Shown piece by piece: positions 8,246 to 17,640 of a stretch of DNA of 64,000 bases (positions are counted from its first letter, which is position 1; each line of letters opens with the position of its first letter). The notes below the pieces were generated by a model. The model was not told where the DNA came from. It ran no database searches and saw nothing but the letters and a program-made list of their open reading frames with translations. Where the stretch lies: assembly GCA_002529645.1 (NCBI GenBank), contig NAEP01000034.1:17445-81444 (forward strand), in the 5' to 3' direction. The stretch comes from Candidatus Lumbricidiphila eiseniae. GTDB lineage: Bacteria > Actinomycetota > Actinomycetes > Actinomycetales > Microbacteriaceae. Made by a program: the position numbers and the translations under genes.

Positions 8246-9108
8246 GCCCGCCCCGTTCGACGACAACGAACAAGCACCGAACCCAACACAGTGAGCAGAT
8301 AGCCACTGACAAACACGAGCGCGACGGTGGCACCGGCCGGAATATCCCACCCGTTCATGGATGCCTCCGCACCCGCCGCGAGCCCCAGCCACGAGGCCAG
8401 CAGTGCGAAACCCACGGCGGTGGGAAAGAGCAACCAGAGCCGAGACGTTATGAGTCGGGCCGCCGCGCCGGGGACCAGCAGAAACGCAAGCACCAGTAAC
8501 GACCCAATCGTTGCCGCCGCCGCGACAACAACCAACGCAATCGCCACCGTGAGCGTGAGGTCAGTGCCCAGGGCAGAAAACCCGATCGCGCGACTGCCGA
8601 GTGGGTCTGCGGCACGAAAAATCTGTTGTTTGAGGGTGATCAAAATAGCAGCGGTTGCCGTCGTTGTGACGACAATGAGCGGTGCCACATCGCTCGGAGC
8701 AATCGTGAGGATCCGACCAAAGAGCAGGCCCTCCAGGTGCCCGAGTTGCAACGCACCGCCCCCGCGCGACACGATAATGACACCGACGCTAAAAGTCGCC
8801 GTGAGAACAATCGCGATGCTCGAATCAGAGGGTGTGCGTGACAGATTCAGGATGGTCAGCACCACCGCCGCAACGAGTGCTGCGATCACGGCCCCGGGCA
8901 GCACGCCCGCCATTCCTCCGACAGCGAGGCCGAGCGCGAGCCCCGGAAACACGGCGTGGCTGAGACCGTCGCTCATAAATTCAAGCCCCCGCAGGGAAGT
9001 GAGCACGCCGATAACTCCGGCGGCAACCGAGAGCGCGCAGAGCACGAGGAGCGCGCGGCCCAGAAACGGTGCCGCAAAGACCCCGAAGAGCACGTCAATG
9101 ATGGTCAT
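8242..9108 (-). CDS. Zinc/manganese ABC transporter permease (ZnuB-like)
   Basis: 288-residue ABC-3 family permease: MTIIDVLFGVFAAPF start, the family motif SDGLSHAVFPGLALG, and about eight membrane helices. I chose the ATG at 9108 (overlapping the ATPase gene by 14 bases, GGTGG just upstream); an ATG at 9126 is also in frame. Third gene of a binding protein-ATPase-permease-permease operon read from 11039 downwards. Confidence 0.9.
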   Translation of the reverse strand: MTIIDVLFGVFAAPFLGRALLVLCALSVAAGVIGVLTSLRGLEFMSDGLSHAVFPGLALGLAVGGMAGVLPGAVIAALVAAVVLTILNLSRTPSDSSIAIVLTATFSVGVIIVSRGGGALQLGHLEGLLFGRILTIAPSDVAPLIVVTTTATAAILITLKQQIFRAADPLGSRAIGFSALGTDLTLTVAIALVVVAAAATIGSLLVLAFLLVPGAAARLITSRLWLLFPTAVGFALLASWLGLAAGAEASMNGWDIPAGATVALVFVSGYLLTVLGSVLVRCRRTGRA

Positions 9109-9826
9109 GGCCACCGAACGAGTCATCCACACACAACAGATCGTCGGATACCCCGTCCGGCCCCAGCACCTCCGACACCGGTCCCGCAGCAATCTGCCGC
9201 CCGTTCAGCAGTACCGCCGTGTCACACACCGCCACCGCAAGATCGGTGTCGTGCGTCGACACAAGAAAAGCCACTCCGCGCCGCTTGAGCACACGAATCG
9301 TCTCGACGAGCGCGTCGCGACTGCCCTGATCGAGGCCGTTAAACGGTTCGTCAAGCAAAATCGCAGCGGGATCTGCGACGAGAGCTCGGGCAAGCACCGC
9401 GCGCTGGCGCTGACCGCCCGACAGCTGGTTTACCTGCCGTTTTCTCAGCGCACGCAGGCCAACAAGATCCAGTGCCACCGCAACGGCGGCACGGTCGGCA
9501 GCGCCCGGCCAGCGCCACAGCCCTAACTTCCGGTACCGACCGAGCATGACCAGTTGCCCGACGGTGAGGGGAAAGTCGGGATCGAGTCCCGAGACCTGCG
9601 GCAGGTATCCGAGCCCGCCAGGCACGTGCATCTCACCCGCGGTGCAAGGAACAAGGCCCAGCAATCCGGCCAGAAGCGTAGACTTGCCCGCACCGTTTGG
9701 CCCGATGAGGGCAACCGCATCGCCGGGCAACACCGAGAAAGTCACGTCCGTGACGCCGTGACCGCCGGGGTGGCGGAAACAGGCACCGATGAGCGTAATG
9801 ATCGGAGCAACCGGGGTGTACGACAT
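9095..9826 (-). CDS. Zinc/manganese ABC transporter ATP-binding protein (ZnuC-like)
   Basis: 243-residue ABC ATPase with Walker A GPNGAGKST, Q-loop LPQVSGLDPDFP, signature LSGGQRQR, Walker B ILLDEPFNGLD and switch His in VSTHDTD. It powers import by the two permeases. It ends in a GGHDHH tail, a possible metal-binding end often seen in zinc transporter parts. The ATG at 9826 has GGGAGA upstream. Confidence 0.92.
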   Translation of the reverse strand: MSYTPVAPIITLIGACFRHPGGHGVTDVTFSVLPGDAVALIGPNGAGKSTLLAGLLGLVPCTAGEMHVPGGLGYLPQVSGLDPDFPLTVGQLVMLGRYRKLGLWRWPGAADRAAVAVALDLVGLRALRKRQVNQLSGGQRQRAVLARALVADPAAILLDEPFNGLDQGSRDALVETIRVLKRRGVAFLVSTHDTDLAVAVCDTAVLLNGRQIAAGPVSEVLGPDGVSDDLLCVDDSFGGHDHH

Positions 9827-9851
9827 CCCGTGATTCTCCCCAGTCGACCCG

Positions 9852-11039
9852 CTATCGCGCAAGTGCTGTCGGCAATTGTGTTGGTGTGACGCCCCACGAT
9901 TCGAGGATGACCCGTGCGTTGTGTATCTCGCTTTTGAGGTATGTGTCACCGTTGCTGCCCGCGACACCGAGCGAGTCACCGTACAGCGCATCCGGCCCGG
10001 AATACACTTTCACACCCGCCTCTGCTCCGATCACCTCGGCGGTTTTGGGTGAAATGGATGACTCGGAGAAGATTGCTGTCGTCCCGGTGGCCCGAATCTT
10101 TGTCACGAGTGCGTCAATAGCTGCAGCGCTCGGCTCGGCATTATCGTCAAAGCTCGGAATAACACTGCCGATAAAGGTGATGTGATACGCGGCAATAAAG
10201 TAGGCAAATGCGTCATGGTTCGTGACGAGCAATCGCTTGGCTTCCGGCACCGTTGCGATGTTTGCTGTGATCCAGCCGGTGAGGGCATCGAGTGATGCTC
10301 CGTAACGCTGAGCATTGGCGGTAAGCGTCGCCCGGTCCACCTTCGCCACCCCGGAGAGTCCATCCGTAATCGTGGTGACCATCTTTTTTGCGAGGGCCGG
10401 ATCGGTCCAGACGTGCGGATTTCCCGTGGTTTTGGCCGCGGTGGCGGGTGTCGCGGTGGCGGGGCTCCTCGCAGGCGCAGCACTCGCTGTGGGCGCAGCA
10501 CTCGCATCAGCGTGGTCGGCATCGTGGCCAGCGTGGCCAGCATCGTGATCGTGGTCAGCATCGTGATCGTGGTCAGCATCGTGATCGTGGTCAGCATCGT
10601 GATCGTGGTCAGCATCGTGATCGTGGTCATCAGTTGTGATGAGGGCGATTCCCGCGCTCGCGTCAATGAGCTTTCCCTTGAAGCCGGACGCGGTGATCGC
10701 ATCATCAAGCCACACCTCCAGTCCGGCACCGTTGACCACAAGCGCATCGGCACGGCTCAGCGCCGTCAACTGCGCGGCGGAAGGGTCGAATCCATGGGCG
10801 CTCTGTCCGGCAGTCAACAACGGTGTCACCGTCGCCGTGTTACCAACCAGTTCCCGGGTGAAATCCGCGACCTGGGTGGTTGAGACGACGATGGTTGGTT
10901 TCGCTCCGGCGGATGTTGACCCCATCGCACCGGTCCCACACCCGGTCATCGCCACCACCATCGATCCGACGGTGGCAAGAACCGCGAGCGCACGAGCACC
11001 GTCGTGAGAGTGGTTGGGTTGGTTGAGGTCGGTTCGCAT
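9852..11039 (-). CDS. Zinc ABC transporter substrate-binding lipoprotein (ZnuA-like)
   Basis: 395-residue cluster A-1 metal-binding lipoprotein. The signal peptide ends in a lipobox VAMTGC (Cys 34), so it is anchored outside the membrane. The family pattern is visible: an early VSTTQVADFTRELVG strand, GxxxHxFDPSA-like AHGFDPSAAQ, and NPHVWTDP. A conserved loop region is greatly expanded into a His/Asp-rich stretch of HD repeats encoded by five 18-bp direct repeats. Such loops bind or buffer zinc and mark zinc rather than manganese proteins. First gene of the operon behind a Zur-like box. Confidence 0.93.
   Translation of the reverse strand: MRTDLNQPNHSHDGARALAVLATVGSMVVAMTGCGTGAMGSTSAGAKPTIVVSTTQVADFTRELVGNTATVTPLLTAGQSAHGFDPSAAQLTALSRADALVVNGAGLEVWLDDAITASGFKGKLIDASAGIALITTDDHDHDADHDHDADHDHDADHDHDADHDHDAGHAGHDADHADASAAPTASAAPARSPATATPATAAKTTGNPHVWTDPALAKKMVTTITDGLSGVAKVDRATLTANAQRYGASLDALTGWITANIATVPEAKRLLVTNHDAFAYFIAAYHITFIGSVIPSFDDNAEPSAAAIDALVTKIRATGTTAIFSESSISPKTAEVIGAEAGVKVYSGPDALYGDSLGVAGSNGDTYLKSEIHNARVILESWGVTPTQLPTALAR
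10538..10627 (-). repeat. Five tandem 18-bp repeats encoding an Asp-His zinc loop
   Basis: Five copies of an 18-bp unit beginning cagcatcgtgatcgtggt (plus strand) encode repeated D-A-D-H-D-H on the minus strand. The copies look identical, so copy number could change by slippage, which would alter the length of the metal-binding loop. Confidence 0.9.
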
Positions 11040-11058
11040 GCCTCGACACTAAGGTTAT

Positions 11059-11073
11059 TGATAATGATTGTCA
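11059..11073. promoter_or_regulatory. Zur-like box upstream of the zinc transporter operon
   Basis: TGATAATGATTGTCA is a 7-1-7 inverted repeat close to the actinobacterial and proteobacterial Zur consensus (TGAAAATGATTTTCA-like). It sits 20 bases before the binding-protein ATG, where a repressor would block transcription. The motif is seen; control by the neighbouring Zur is inferred. Confidence 0.7.
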
Positions 11074-11097
11074 AATAGAGCGAGGGTCCCGCGTGCC

Positions 11098-12411
11098 TCA
11101 CTCAAGCAGCAGGGCCGGCTCCTCAATGATGGAGGCCACATCCGCCAGAAAGCGCGACGCGACATCCCCATCAACGACTCGATGATCGAAGGATGCCCCG
11201 ATCGTCGTCACAAATCGCGGTCGTACCTCGCCGTCCACCACCCACGGCTTCGGTTTGATCGTGCCCAGCGCAACAATCGCCACCTCGCCCGGATTGAGGA
11301 TCGGGGTACCGGTGTCCATGCCAAACACACCGATGTTCGTCACGGTAATCGTGCCGCCGCGCATTTCCACCGGCTGCGTTGTGCCCTCTCGGGCGGTCAG
11401 CGTAAGCTGCTCCAGCGCGGTTGCAAGCTCCACCATTGTCATCGCGTGGGCATCTTTCACATTCGGCACAATAAGCCCACGCGGAGTCGCTGCCGCAACT
11501 CCAAGATTGACGTAGTGCTTGACGATGATTTCTGAGTCTGTCCACTGCGCATTGGCGCTCGGATTCCGCCGCACCGCCCAGATCATTGCCTTTGCCATGA
11601 TGAGCAGCGGTGACACCTTCACCCCGGCAAAATCCGGCGAGGCCTTCAGTCGCTTGAGGTACTCCATTGTTCGCGTGGCATCCACATCGACGAAAACACT
11701 CACGTGCGGTGCCTGAAACGCGCTCTGCACCATCGCGGTCGCAATCGCTTTCCGAACACCCTTCACCGGAATCCGATCTTCTCGGTCGGTTGGCAAGTCC
11801 GGGGTCTGAATGTTGCGGAAGACACTGGCCTGGTCGGCTTCCCGGATCACATCGTCCCGAGTAATATCACCAATCGGGCCGGTCGCCACCACCCGGGTAA
11901 GGTCAACACCGAGGTCCTTTGCGAGCCGCCGGATGGGCGGCTTCGCCACAACCGGAAGCGAAGGCTCCGGGTGAGGGCGAGCATCGGGCACAGGCGGCGG
12001 CTCTGACGCGGGTGCCGCGAGGTGTCCGTGCGCGCCCTCCGGCACCGCGTGTCGGCGGCGGCGAGTGGTCACGGGCCCGGATGCACCGTGGCCGACGAGC
12101 ACCGCGCCACCGTCGTCGCTCGTGGCGGGCGGTTCGCCCACCGTCGCAGGTGGCGGTGCCTCGACCGCGACATCCGTCTGAATGACCAGAATCGGTGTGC
12201 CGACAGACACCGTTGTGCCCTCGGCCACCAGTATCTCGGTTACGGTACCCACATATGCGCTCGGCAGTTCCACGAGTGATTTGGCGGTTTCAATCTCGAC
12301 AAAAACCTGGTCGAGCACAATGCGATCACCGACAGCGACCCGCCACTGAACGATCTCTGCCTCGGTAAGGCCCTCGCCAACATCGGGGAGAGGAAAGCGA
12401 ATGTCAGCCAT
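11098..12411 (-). CDS. bkdC: Dihydrolipoamide acyltransferase E2 of branched-chain 2-oxo acid dehydrogenase
   Basis: 437-residue E2 core enzyme. An N-terminal lipoyl domain has the lipoylated Lys 44 in [10 protein letters not shown] Pro/Ala-rich linker leads to the E3-binding domain ([17 protein letters not shown]), and the C-terminal catalytic CAT domain contains [10 protein letters not shown]. It moves acyl groups from E1 to CoA inside the complex. Only one lipoyl domain is present, as in branched-chain complexes. It follows E1 alpha and E1 beta in one operon; no E3 gene is present here. The 153-bp gap before it (12412-12564) holds only a short duplicated gaacgggtgcac. Confidence 0.92.
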   Translation of the reverse strand: MADIRFPLPDVGEGLTEAEIVQWRVAVGDRIVLDQVFVEIETAKSLVELPSAYVGTVTEILVAEGTTVSVGTPILVIQTDVAVEAPPPATVGEPPATSDDGGAVLVGHGASGPVTTRRRRHAVPEGAHGHLAAPASEPPPVPDARPHPEPSLPVVAKPPIRRLAKDLGVDLTRVVATGPIGDITRDDVIREADQASVFRNIQTPDLPTDREDRIPVKGVRKAIATAMVQSAFQAPHVSVFVDVDATRTMEYLKRLKASPDFAGVKVSPLLIMAKAMIWAVRRNPSANAQWTDSEIIVKHYVNLGVAAATPRGLIVPNVKDAHAMTMVELATALEQLTLTAREGTTQPVEMRGGTITVTNIGVFGMDTGTPILNPGEVAIVALGTIKPKPWVVDGEVRPRFVTTIGASFDHRVVDGDVASRFLADVASIIEEPALLLE

Positions 12412-12564
12412 GAGGTACGTTCTCCTTCACCTGAGCAAGCGTGTGCGCGTGGTTGAGCAACTGTATCGGGCCGAGTGATTCCATCCGGTTGAACGGGTGC
12501 ACTCGTCCCTGATCGAACGGGTGCACAAAACCTAGCCGATAAACCAGTTCGATCGGTACGGTCA

Positions 12565-13677
12565 TCAGAACGCCAGTACTCGGTCAACGGCTTCCAGCAC
12601 CCGGTCGGGGCTTGGCAAATACTGCGTTTCCAGTGCCGCTGGCGGGTAGGGCGTATCGAACCCGGACACGCGCAAAACCGGAGCTTCCAGCGAATAAAAC
12701 GCACGCTCTGCGACGGTCGCAGCAATTTCAGACCCGAGCGATGCGTGTCCGTACGCCTCCTGTGCCACAACAAGTCGACAGGTGTGGCGCACCGACTCAA
12801 GCAGCGGGTCATAGTCCACCGGTGAGAGCGAACGCAGGTCAACAACCTCAATGCTCGTACCCTCCGTCGCCGCAATTTCCGCCGCGGCAAGCAACGTTGA
12901 CACCATTGCACCGTGGCCGACAACCGTCACATCCGTTCCGGCACGAACAACACGGCTGTTGTGCATGGGCAGGCCCGGGTGATCGAAATCGACCGGCCCC
13001 TTAGACCAGTACCGGCTTTTCGGCTCGAGGAACAGCACCGGGTCATTGCAGGCGATGGCCTCTTGAATCATCCAGTAGGCGTCGTGCGGCTGCGAAGGGC
13101 TCACGATTCGCAAACCCGGTGTGTGCGCGAAGTACGCCTCCGGGCTCTCCTGGTGGTGCTCAATGGAGCCAATGTGCCCACCGTAGGGAAGCCGAATAAC
13201 AACCGGCATCCCGACCGACCCACCGTGTCGGAGCGTCTGCCGACTCAGTTGCGTCGTGATCTGATCAAACGCCGGAAAAATGAAGCCGTCGAACTGAATC
13301 TCAATGACCGACCGGATGCCCCGCATAGCGAGCCCAATCGCAGTGCCCACGATCCCCGACTCCGCGAGCGGCGTATCGCGCACCCGCTGGTCGCCGAACT
13401 CGGCCTGCAACCCTTCCGTAACCCGAAAAACGCCCCCCAGTGGGCCAATGTCCTCGCCCATGAGGATGACCCGATCATCCGCTCGCAGTGCCGCACGTAG
13501 GCCGGCCGTGATCGCTTTGGCCAGCGAGAGGGTGTGCACACCGTGCACCGTTTCGGCCACCGATGGTCTCGTGTCCCTCGTCGCGTCCGTCGGAACAGCG
13601 TGGTGCCGTGTGCTGTGGTTGTGTTGGTTATGCTCCCTCATCGCGTCTGTCGGGACAGCGTCCTCGTGAGCGCTCAT
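12565..13677 (-). CDS. bkdB: Branched-chain 2-oxo acid dehydrogenase E1 beta subunit
   Basis: 370-residue transketolase-like E1 beta. The core starts near HTLSLAKAITAGLRAAL and includes GEDIGPLGGVFRVTEGL, RVRDTPLAESGIVG and the IRLPYGGHIGSIEHHQ loop. It pairs with E1 alpha to decarboxylate 2-oxo acids from Val, Leu and Ile using thiamine diphosphate. Its ATG overlaps the TGA of E1 alpha (ATGA). The first 45 or so residues are not conserved and contain a duplicated AVPTDAxR unit produced by a 28-bp paired repeat (13574-13661), so the ancestral start may be further in. Confidence 0.9.
   Translation of the reverse strand: MSAHEDAVPTDAMREHNQHNHSTRHHAVPTDATRDTRPSVAETVHGVHTLSLAKAITAGLRAALRADDRVILMGEDIGPLGGVFRVTEGLQAEFGDQRVRDTPLAESGIVGTAIGLAMRGIRSVIEIQFDGFIFPAFDQITTQLSRQTLRHGGSVGMPVVIRLPYGGHIGSIEHHQESPEAYFAHTPGLRIVSPSQPHDAYWMIQEAIACNDPVLFLEPKSRYWSKGPVDFDHPGLPMHNSRVVRAGTDVTVVGHGAMVSTLLAAAEIAATEGTSIEVVDLRSLSPVDYDPLLESVRHTCRLVVAQEAYGHASLGSEIAATVAERAFYSLEAPVLRVSGFDTPYPPAALETQYLPSPDRVLEAVDRVLAF
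13574..13661. repeat. Paired 28-bp repeat around a 32-bp insert (locus A, inside bkdB 5' end)
   Basis: Copies at 13574-13601 and 13634-13661 (tccctcgtcgcgtc... and tccctcatcgcgtc..., three mismatches) flank a unique 32-bp insert at 13602-13633. The 60-bp period keeps the E1 beta frame and adds 20 residues. Confidence 0.75.
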
Positions 13678-14807
13678 GCTGACCCTTCCTCAAACGAGTG
13701 CTCGAATGCGTCCAGCCACGCCGCCTGTTCGACCATGAGCGGGTGGGGGTCTTGGTACACATGGGCAAAAATCACGGATCGCGGCGGTGCGACCAGTTCC
13801 TGCGTTCGCCGACGAAGATCCGCGGCCATGTCTTCGGCTTCCTCCTCTACCTCAGCAAAAAAAGCAGCGGATGCCCCTCGGCCTGACAGCCACGTTTTGT
13901 ACCGCACAATCGGATCGCGAGCAGACCACAGTTCAACCTCGGAGTCGGTGCGATACTTGGTGGGATCATCCGCGGTCGTGTGAGCGCCCATCCGGTACGT
14001 CATCGCCTCAATGAGACTCGGCCCCTCGCCCGCCCGAGCCGCGTCAAGGTATCGGCGGGTGACAAGGTAGCTCGCGAGCACATCGTTGCCGTCAATACGA
14101 ACACCGGGCATCCCGAATCCGCCGCCGCGGTGCGCGAGCGGGTGCCGCGATTGCCGCGACACCGGAACCGAAATGGCCCACTGATTGTTCTGGACGAAGA
14201 AGACCTGTGGACACTGGTAGCTCGATGCAAATACGAGCGCCTCGTTCGCGTCGCCCTGAGAAGTGGCACCGTCACCGTAATACACGATCACCGCGGCATC
14301 CCGATCGGGATCACCGGTCGCGGTTTCGCCGTCGAATTGCAGGCCCATTGCGTATCCGGTTGCGTGCAGGTTCTGCGATGCGAGCACGAGCGTGTAGAGG
14401 TGAAAGTTCCCCGTCTCACGCGGATCCCATCCACCGAGTGTCACCCCGCGCATGAGAGCAAAGAGTCGAACGGGATCAAGACCCCGAATCATCCCGACGA
14501 TGTGTTCGCGGTAGGAGGGGAAGAGGTGATCCTGCGCTCGGGCCGCGCGCGCCGAGCCGACCTGGGCCGCTTCCTGCCCAAAACTCGGCGGCCAGAGAGC
14601 AAGCTGCCCCTGTCGCTGCAAATTCGCGCCCGTGATATCGACTCGGCGAGAGAAGGTCATGTCGCGGTAAAACTGCCGCAGGACCTCCTCCTTGATGCCC
14701 GCAACAAGCGGCGCGTATTCCTCTGCTGCCGCTGTCGGTTGCAACAGCCCGTCGGGGGTCAGGAGTTGAACCGTTGGTTCATCGCACTCTCGCTCTGGGG
14801 CAGTCAC
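13674..14807 (-). CDS. bkdA: Branched-chain 2-oxo acid dehydrogenase E1 alpha subunit
   Basis: 377-residue thiamine-diphosphate-dependent E1 alpha. The cofactor motif GDGATSQGDANEAL runs into QVFFVQNNQWAIS; the phosphorylation-loop-like TYRMGAHTTADDP is also present. It decarboxylates branched-chain 2-oxo acids and reductively acylates E2, feeding iso/anteiso fatty acid synthesis and amino acid breakdown. First gene of bkdA-bkdB-bkdC. Pyruvate as substrate cannot be excluded from sequence, but length and the HTTADDPTKYR region fit the branched-chain type. Confidence 0.9.
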   Translation of the reverse strand: MTAPERECDEPTVQLLTPDGLLQPTAAAEEYAPLVAGIKEEVLRQFYRDMTFSRRVDITGANLQRQGQLALWPPSFGQEAAQVGSARAARAQDHLFPSYREHIVGMIRGLDPVRLFALMRGVTLGGWDPRETGNFHLYTLVLASQNLHATGYAMGLQFDGETATGDPDRDAAVIVYYGDGATSQGDANEALVFASSYQCPQVFFVQNNQWAISVPVSRQSRHPLAHRGGGFGMPGVRIDGNDVLASYLVTRRYLDAARAGEGPSLIEAMTYRMGAHTTADDPTKYRTDSEVELWSARDPIVRYKTWLSGRGASAAFFAEVEEEAEDMAADLRRRTQELVAPPRSVIFAHVYQDPHPLMVEQAAWLDAFEHSFEEGSA

Positions 14808-14816
14808 CGTTTTAGG

Positions 14817-15938
14817 TTACCGTTCGCCGGATGCCGCATCGGGAACCGGCGGCGGGGATGGTGCCGAGTCGGCAAGCGCCGTCAACACCAGCGGCACCGA
14901 CTCCTCCTCCCCCACCGTGAGACGGATGCCCTCATCCACAAACGGTCGCACAATGAGGCCCCGCTGCCACAGCTGCTCGGCGATGGTTGTGGTGGCCGGG
15001 CCGGTGGGTAACCAGAGGAAGTTACCCTCTGCCTGCGGAATCGACCACCCGTGGGCACACAGACCGGCACGAAGCCGGTCACGACGCTCGGCAATCGCGG
15101 ACACTCGACGCCTAAGCTCCGGCTCGGCGTCAGGAGCAAGAGAGGCAATCGCGGCCGCGGTGGCGAGCCCGGTCACCTGCAGTGGGATGGCCGCGGAGCG
15201 CGCGGCATCCAACAGGTCTCGTGGTCCGACCGCGTAGCCGACCCGCAGACCGGCCAAGCCGTAGGCCTTTGAAAAGGTGCGCATGATGACCAGATTGGGG
15301 TACCGGCCCAGCAGCGTACGACCATCGACTGCGCTGTCGGTGCATACAAATTCCACATAGGCTTCGTCAAGAATGACGAGCACAGTGGGCGGCACCGCGG
15401 CCATGAACTCCACACACTCACTCAGTGAGACGGTCACCCCGGTTGGATTGTTGGGTGAGCACACAAGAACGACCCGGGTGCGGGCGGTGACCGCCGCCGC
15501 CATCGCCCCGAGATCATGACCGTGATCGGGTCGATTCGGCACCTGGATGCTCCGGGCCCCCGCGACCGTCACAAGCCCCGGATACGCTTCAAACGACCGC
15601 CAGGCATAGACAACCTCATCGCCTGGCCCGGCGGCAGCCTGGATGAGAGCTGCGAGCAAGGACACCGACCCCGCGCCGACCATGACCTGCTCAGCACTCA
15701 CCGAAAACCGGGTCGCGAGGTGTTCCCGGAGTGTGAGCGCGGTGGCGTCCGGGTATCGATTGAGCTGGGCGGCGCTGTCGGCAACCGCCTGCAGCACAGA
15801 CGGCAGTGGCGGGAAGGGGTTTTCGTTGCTCGAGAGCTTGAACCCGTCGGTGGGGGCGAGGCGGCCCTGTCGATAGGGGGGCAACGCCGCGATCTCCGAG
15901 CGAAAAATCACGGAGGGAGTCGGCTCCGACACGGTCAT
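14817..15938 (-). CDS. Histidinol-phosphate/aromatic amino acid aminotransferase (HisC/Pat-like)
   Basis: 373-residue fold-type I PLP enzyme. It has [15 protein letters not shown] near the start, the [11 protein letters not shown] loop, [10 protein letters not shown], and the PLP lysine in [16 protein letters not shown]. In actinobacteria such stand-alone copies outside the his operon usually act as aromatic amino acid (phenylalanine) transaminase; HisC activity is the alternative. It is read away from the ATPase gene and stops 9 bp before bkdA begins, so the two run in the same direction and may be co-transcribed. Confidence 0.85.
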   Translation of the reverse strand: MTVSEPTPSVIFRSEIAALPPYRQGRLAPTDGFKLSSNENPFPPLPSVLQAVADSAAQLNRYPDATALTLREHLATRFSVSAEQVMVGAGSVSLLAALIQAAAGPGDEVVYAWRSFEAYPGLVTVAGARSIQVPNRPDHGHDLGAMAAAVTARTRVVLVCSPNNPTGVTVSLSECVEFMAAVPPTVLVILDEAYVEFVCTDSAVDGRTLLGRYPNLVIMRTFSKAYGLAGLRVGYAVGPRDLLDAARSAAIPLQVTGLATAAAIASLAPDAEPELRRRVSAIAERRDRLRAGLCAHGWSIPQAEGNFLWLPTGPATTTIAEQLWQRGLIVRPFVDEGIRLTVGEEESVPLVLTALADSAPSPPPVPDAASGER

Positions 15939-15998
15939 TGTTCCACCGTATCGGGTGTGTGGCTGCTGGGGGCAGATTCACCAGTAGATATGGTGCAC

Positions 15999-16081
15999 AA
16001 TCCACCAAAATTTGGATGCGAATCCACCAAGGTTTGCGTGCGAATCCACCAAAATTTGGGTGCGAATCCACCAAAATACGG
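15999..16081. repeat. Four 22-bp iterons just before the DUF4143 ATPase gene
   Basis: Units at 15999-16020, 16021-16042, 16043-16064 and a partial one at 16065-16081 begin aatccaccaaaatttg and end rtgcg. The core ccaaaatttgg is nearly palindromic. A TAGATT -10-like hexamer (16082-16087) follows directly and is seven bases before the GTG at 16094. The iterons would therefore cover the -35 region of a leaderless promoter. Probably an operator array; the binding protein is unknown and could be the gene product itself. Confidence 0.75.
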
Positions 16082-16093
16082 TAGATTTAACAT

Positions 16094-17341
16094 GTGACAC
16101 ACCTCCAACGGCACGTGAAGGCCCGAGCATTAGAGGCCCTGCATGACACCCGGATTGTGGTCATCCAGGGTGCCCGTCAAGTGGGAAAAACCACACTCGT
16201 TCAAGAGATATTGACCCACGTCGGTGGCCAATACGTCACGTTAGACGACCCGTCTATCCGTGCTGCTGCTCAACTCGACCCCGTCGGATTTGTCATGCAA
16301 AATCGCACTGGATTGCTCGCGATTGACGAGGTGCAACGGGTGCCAGAACTGATGTTGGCGCTCAAGCTAGAAGTTGATCGTGACCCGCGTCCGGGACGAT
16401 TCTTGATCACCGGTTCAGCCGATCTACTCCGCCTACCCACCGTTGAAGACAGCCTGGCCGGGCGAGCAGAGAGCATCGAGTTACACGGATTCAGTCAGGG
16501 AGAACTGAACCAACACCTAGAGCAATTCATCGACCACACCTTTGCCAATAACATCGTTACTCATCACACAAGCCAACTCGGTCGCACAGACTACCTTGAG
16601 CGAGCAATGGCAGGTTCCTTCCCCGAAGCGATCAACCGATCTCCCGGACGTCGTCGACAGGATTGGCTTGACAATTACCTCACACGAATAACAGAACGGG
16701 ATGCGCCCGATATCTCGTCACTGCGGAGCATTCCAGAGCTTTCGCTCGTTTTACGACTAATTGCTGCGCAAAATAGCGGGGAACTCAATACCGCCAAACT
16801 CTCACAGCGCAGCGGAATCCCCACCACGTCGCTTACCCGTTTGTTGGCTCTACTGGAAACTCTCTACCTCGTTCAACGTATTCCCGCTTGGTCGACCAAT
16901 CTCACAAAACGGGTTGTCGCTCGCCCCAAAGTGGCACTACTTGACACGGGTATGGCAGCACGTCTACAAAATGTTTCACCCGCTTCCGCATCCCCGGATG
17001 TCTCACCGACCCTTGCTGGTCACCTACTCGAGGGGTTTGTTGCCGGTGAATTGCGGCGCCAGCAAGCGTGGGCAGAAGAGGTGGTGCAACTGTGCCACTT
17101 CCGCGACCGCTCAGCCGGCGAAGTCGATCTTGTCTTGGAATCGATCGACGGCCGAGTGGTGGGAATTGAGGTCAAGGCTGCCGCCACCGTGGGCGCAAAG
17201 GATGTTCGTGGGCTGGGGCTGCTGCGAGATCGACTCGGTGCCCGATTCATCCGGGGCTATGTCCTGTACACCGGCGCAGAGTCTGTGCCGTTTGGCGATC
17301 GAATCACGGCTGCCCCGCTCGACCTGCTGTGGAGTAGCTAA
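16094..17341 (+). CDS. AAA-family ATPase with C-terminal DUF4143
   Basis: 415 residues. N-terminal P-loop domain (AAA_14) with Walker A QGARQVGKTTL (residues 24-34) and Walker B LLAIDEVQRVPEL, plus FLITGSADLLRL (sensor). Then a middle winged-helix-like part and the C-terminal DUF4143, with a PD-(D/E)xK-like GEVDLVLESIDGRVVGIEVKA. Family members are common accessory genes of unclear role, possibly nuclease-linked or toxin-like. The GTG start at 16094 gives the family's usual beginning. Codon use is slightly more AT-rich than neighbours, which fits acquisition. Confidence 0.85.
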   Translation: MTHLQRHVKARALEALHDTRIVVIQGARQVGKTTLVQEILTHVGGQYVTLDDPSIRAAAQLDPVGFVMQNRTGLLAIDEVQRVPELMLALKLEVDRDPRPGRFLITGSADLLRLPTVEDSLAGRAESIELHGFSQGELNQHLEQFIDHTFANNIVTHHTSQLGRTDYLERAMAGSFPEAINRSPGRRRQDWLDNYLTRITERDAPDISSLRSIPELSLVLRLIAAQNSGELNTAKLSQRSGIPTTSLTRLLALLETLYLVQRIPAWSTNLTKRVVARPKVALLDTGMAARLQNVSPASASPDVSPTLAGHLLEGFVAGELRRQQAWAEEVVQLCHFRDRSAGEVDLVLESIDGRVVGIEVKAAATVGAKDVRGLGLLRDRLGARFIRGYVLYTGAESVPFGDRITAAPLDLLWSS

Positions 17342-17419
17342 AACTGCTAGTTCCCGTGTTCAGGGTAGAAGCACAACACCCGGTGATGTTCATATTCACT
17401 GAGTCAAGGGTTGCGCTTC

Positions 17420-17640
17420 TGTGGGTATACATGACGGTCATGTGTCATTAGGTTGAGCGGGTTCAGATCGGAGAGGGAGTAGGGGAGTAGATGCCGGGTG
17501 GTCTGTCCGGCAGATCGCTGCGGTGCTGAGTCAGTCTGGGTCTACGGTGTCGCGGGAGATCAACGGAACAAGACCGAACTTCCGTGCTGCTTCGCCGGAT
17601 CCGCGCGCCTGCATGTCGGCGGTTCCCGCGAAGATATCCT
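17420..17640 (+). mobile_element. IS30-family transposase N-terminal fragment
   Basis: Broken frames give RVQIGEGVG, then VRQIAAVLSQSGSTVSREIN (near 17500-17570) and FRAASPDPRACMSA, matching the helix-turn-helix and following segment of IS30 transposases. Stops and shifts interrupt it. The same DNA, about 140 bp, recurs at 63540-63690. The rest of the gap 17342-17842 has no gene I can support. Confidence 0.65.

Noticed and set aside
12484..12530. The duplicated gaacgggtgcac in the E1 beta-E2 gap as another paired-repeat locus
   Set aside because: The offset is about 30 bp and the repeat only 12 bp, outside the 28/33 geometry.
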